From an uncultured Ruminococcus sp. (GTDB taxonomy: Bacteria; Bacillota; Clostridia; Oscillospirales; Ruminococcaceae): DNA of 15,360 nucleotides. Position numbers and translations under genes: made by a program. The stretch covers positions 1-15,360 of the forward strand of contig CAMOEP010000021.1 of assembly GCA_946612185.1 (NCBI GenBank), read 5' to 3'. The notes beneath the pieces are model-generated. The model saw nothing but the letters and a program-made list of their open reading frames with translations, was not told the DNA's origin and did not search any database. Numbering within the stretch: position 1 is the first letter of the stretch; every line of letters starts with the position of its first letter. Below are positions 13,309 to 15,360 of this stretch, one piece after another.

Positions 13309-15024
13309 TTAGTACTTTTCAGAAATTATCCTGCGCAGTTCAACCATATCAAAGACATTGAACCTGCCGTCGCCGTCAACATCATAATCAGCGGAAATAC
13401 GCTCCTTGCCAAGAAGTGCGTTAGCGCAGCATATAAGGTCAGCTACATTTACCTCGCCGTCCTTGTTCAGGTCGCCTGTCTGGAACTGGATAACTACTGT
13501 AGTTTCGGTAGTTGTGGTAGTTTCAGCGGTGGTTTCGGTGGTAGCTGTAGTTGAAACCGCAGAGGTAGTAGTTCTTGAATATCTGCTTGTAGACTGGGTA
13601 GTTGTGGTAGTTTCCTCAGTGGTGGTTGTAGTGGGTTTCTCAGTTGTGGTAGTGGTTGAAGTGGTGGTGGGTTCTTCGGTAGTAGTGGTGGTGGTTGAAG
13701 TGGTGGTCGGTTCTTCGGTGGTAGTTGTCGTGGTGGTTGAAGTGGTAGTAGGTTCTTCGGTGGTAGTTGTTGTTGTGGTTGAAGTGGTGGTAGGTTCTTC
13801 GGTTGTGGTTGTTGTGGTGGTTGAAGTTGTGGTCGGTTCTTCGGTTGTGGTTGTTGTGGTGGAAGTGGTAGTGGTCAATGTGGTAGTTTCTGTAGTTGTT
13901 GTGGTCGTAGTTTCAGTTGTTGTGGTAAATGTCTGACCAGCCGCCCAGTCAGGGTCATAAGCCGAATCGGACAGTGTGGGGTATTCAAATACAGTATACA
14001 CATAGTCCTCACACTCGGTATGTGACTTGTAGAAAGCACTTGCAGAGGTCAGGAAGTACTTATAATTGTACTCAATACCATAGTCGCCGTCCAGGTCGTC
14101 CCAGGTAACGTCCACAGGATACCATTTTCCATCGTCCATAAGAACATCGTTCCACATATGTGCGACCTGAGTGGACTCATCGTAGTTTCCGTAAACAAGT
14201 ACGCAGGGAATATTCAGCTTGTCGCATATCAGCTTGAATGCCTTTGAGTAACCCTCGCACACTACGCCCGGTTCAACAAGTGCGCCCAGTGCGGTACTTG
14301 CATAAGCCGCATTGGTATCGTAGTAAGTAAACAGCGATATCTGGTCGTGGATACTCTTTATCTGCTCATAGCGGGTATCGCCCTCGACCTCAAATTCGTC
14401 TATAGCTTTAAGAAGCTTCTCACGCCATTCCTTAACATCGTCAATAGAACTGAACGCCGACTTATAGCTTGGGTTGATAGTCAGTGAACTTATTGTAAAG
14501 GTATAGCTCTTAGTCCTCGAACTATAGCGGTATGTTACGTTATCCGGGTTGATTCCTGAATTTGCAAGATCTAACCAGAAAAGTTCCGGCATATCAAAAG
14601 TAGCGCAGTCCATACCCGGCTTACAGTTTGAGAATACCGCATCAGCAAGCGCCTGCTGATCCTCGTCACTGGTCAGCCTGTAGGAGGACGCAGTAAACGT
14701 TACCGGATCCGGAAAATCTATCTGGATCGGCTCAACAGACGGATAGCTTGTAAGTTCCATGAATTTAAGGTACACCGCAACGTTATTATCGTCAAGGGCT
14801 GTACCATAATTGTAAGTACCCTGGCTGTAATTCGCCTCAATAGCCGGCATTTCCGGCAGTTCCAGACTTAGTGAATCAAGATCCGCAAAGTATAACTCCT
14901 CGCTTATTTCAGCTTCTCCGTACACAGCAGTTATTTCTTCCGCATATACATTAAATGCGCCTGATGACATCGCCATTGTACCAGCCGCTGCGAGAGAAAA
15001 TGCTGATCTTAAAATGCGTTTCAT
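13309..15024 (-). CDS. Secreted transglutaminase-like protein with Thr-rich linker and type I dockerin
   Basis: A 571-residue exported protein likely docked onto a cellulosome scaffold. Parts in order: signal peptide (1-28, cut after VYA), a domain of unknown function (about 29-220), a transglutaminase-like fold (about 220-350), a Thr-rich linker (366-509) and a dockerin (517-571). The papain-like triad is visible: Cys256 in VVCEGYS, His289 in AHMWN, Asp305 in VDVTWDD. It may act as a protease, amidase or cross-linker; which one is not resolved. Both dockerin calcium loops are complete (D518, N520, D522, N526, D529; D548, D550, D552, N556, D559). The ATG at 15024 has GGAGG eight bases upstream and gives a clean signal peptide; an in-frame ATG 34 codons earlier does not. 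The stop lies in the TTA at the MITE junction. Confidence 0.9.
   Translation of the reverse strand: MKRILRSAFSLAAAGTMAMSSGAFNVYAEEITAVYGEAEISEELYFADLDSLSLELPEMPAIEANYSQGTYNYGTALDDNNVAVYLKFMELTSYPSVEPIQIDFPDPVTFTASSYRLTSDEDQQALADAVFSNCKPGMDCATFDMPELFWLDLANSGINPDNVTYRYSSRTKSYTFTISSLTINPSYKSAFSSIDDVKEWREKLLKAIDEFEVEGDTRYEQIKSIHDQISLFTYYDTNAAYASTALGALVEPGVVCEGYSKAFKLICDKLNIPCVLVYGNYDESTQVAHMWNDVLMDDGKWYPVDVTWDDLDGDYGIEYNYKYFLTSASAFYKSHTECEDYVYTVFEYPTLSDSAYDPDWAAGQTFTTTTETTTTTTTETTTLTTTTSTTTTTTEEPTTTSTTTTTTTEEPTTTSTTTTTTTEEPTTTSTTTTTTTEEPTTTSTTTTTTEEPTTTSTTTTTEKPTTTTTEETTTTTQSTSRYSRTTTSAVSTTATTETTAETTTTTETTVVIQFQTGDLNKDGEVNVADLICCANALLGKERISADYDVDGDGRFNVFDMVELRRIISEKY
13498..13929 (-). repeat. Thr-rich linker of the dockerin gene, with 42-45 bp units
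   Basis: Residues 366-509 are mostly Thr, with regularly spaced EEPTTTST blocks about 13-15 residues apart (five near-identical units, then an EKPTTT variant). At the DNA level it is a GT-rich tandem array on the plus strand. It is a flexible extracellular spacer, potentially O-glycosylated, between catalytic and dockerin domains; length may vary by slippage. Confidence 0.85.
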
Positions 15025-15125
15025 AAAGAAAACCTCCGTTATCAGTATTTTCCCAATCCCGTATCTACAGACGTATGTACCCGGCTGCCTATTTCCGGAT
15101 ATGCCGCCTGTTCTCTTTTTCTTCA

Positions 15126-15154
15126 ATTATACACACATTCTAAGCTATTGTCAA
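15126..15154 (-). promoter_or_regulatory. Consensus sigma-A promoter of the dockerin gene
   Basis: On the minus strand a perfect -35 TTGACA (15149-15154) and a perfect -10 TATAAT (15126-15131) have the ideal 17-base spacer. Transcription would start near 15119, giving a leader of about 95 bases. No recognisable riboswitch was found in the leader. Confidence 0.9.
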
Positions 15155-15303
15155 GAGTTTGGTGATATTTTTGTGCATTTAGTACATTCCTTGTCCGCCG
15201 CTCATGTACACTATTACCCTGTATATAGACATATGCCCGGTATTATATGCTGAAAGTCCCAAAATTTTGCGAAGTTAAGCCATATTATTTGTTATCTTGT
15301 CAC

Positions 15304-15332
15304 TTGAAAAAATTTTTTGGCTATGGTATACT
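15304..15332 (+). promoter_or_regulatory. Promoter of a plus-strand gene beyond the right edge
   Basis: TTGAAA (15304-15309) and TATACT (15327-15332) are separated by 17 bases. The window ends in GAAAGGTG (15353-15360), which looks like a ribosome binding site, so a gene divergent from the dockerin gene probably starts a few bases outside. Confidence 0.6.
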
Positions 15333-15360
15333 TTTAATGATGATTATTATTTGAAAGGTG

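Larger units (their letters stand above)
15025..15360. other. 336-base divergent intergenic region without a gene
   Basis: This AT-rich stretch holds the leader and promoter of the dockerin gene on the minus strand. Next is a segment with a small inverted repeat (GTACAT near 15182, ATGTAC near 15204) and CCTGTATATA at 15218-15227. At the right end is a plus-strand promoter. No convincing small coding region or RNA gene was seen. Confidence 0.6.

Noticed and set aside
13106..13311. Phage or plasmid attachment site at the 3' end of the dockerin gene
   Set aside because: No tRNA, integrase or long direct repeat is present. The inverted ends and 3-base flanks fit a MITE better.
13498..13929. GT-rich repeat array as a CRISPR or regulatory repeat
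   Set aside because: The units have no unique spacers and stay in frame with the dockerin protein, so it is coding linker sequence.
13406..13936. Plus-strand open frame that is almost all Val and Ser
   Set aside because: It is the antisense of the Thr-rich linker of the dockerin gene (ACN read as NGT) and has no plausible fold.
15025..15119. Possible c-di-GMP riboswitch in the dockerin gene leader
   Set aside because: The leader is about 95 bases and lacks the recognisable conserved core of the c-di-GMP-I class; no convincing aptamer fold was found by eye.

Overview
The window looks like a chromosomal segment from a Ruminococcus-type anaerobic gut or rumen Firmicute. The best clue is a secreted protein with a Thr-rich linker and a complete type I dockerin, a cellulosome-style architecture. 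Strong sigma-A promoters with 17-bp spacers, AGGAG-type ribosome binding sites and PBP-GGDEF proteins agree with this. The genus is inferred from protein architecture, not from any marker gene. Almost everything reads on the minus strand; only the NUDIX gene, and a gene that seems to start just past the right edge, read on the plus strand.

Left (1-4690): a promoter at about 4627-4655 drives a three-gene minus-strand operon. It encodes a membrane diguanylate cyclase, a YesM-like membrane sensor whose kinase part looks degenerate, and a lipoprotein solute-binding protein. The operon probably continues past the left edge. It looks like a nutrient-sensing unit in which solute capture, a pseudo-kinase sensor and c-di-GMP synthesis are made together.

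Middle (4700-10011): a second minus-strand operon runs from a TATAAT promoter near 9983 to a terminator at 4709-4737. It encodes RlmB-type 23S rRNA methyltransferase, a large membrane protein, and a LytR-CpsA-Psr (LCP) protein. The membrane protein has the 4+2+2 membrane layout and domain order of a P1B-type ATPase but lacks its catalytic motifs, and it carries a long charged low-complexity N-terminal tail. The LCP protein has nine 13-residue Tyr/Gln/Pro repeats before its membrane segment. The pseudo-ATPase and LCP protein may act together in envelope biology; that is inference.

Right (10087-15360): a cytoplasmic sensor with a LacI-type ligand-binding domain fused to GGDEF, with its own promoter and terminator; a divergent NUDIX hydrolase with an Idi-like core; a 161-bp MITE-like element inserted exactly at the stop codon of the next gene; and the minus-strand transglutaminase-like dockerin protein. 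The NUDIX and dockerin genes converge on one bidirectional terminator. The last 336 bases hold a strong minus-strand promoter and, at the very end, a plus-strand promoter and ribosome binding site for a gene outside the window.

The most unusual items are the catalytically dead P-type-ATPase-like protein, the pseudo-kinase/diguanylate cyclase/solute-binding operon, and the MITE that separates a gene from its terminator.
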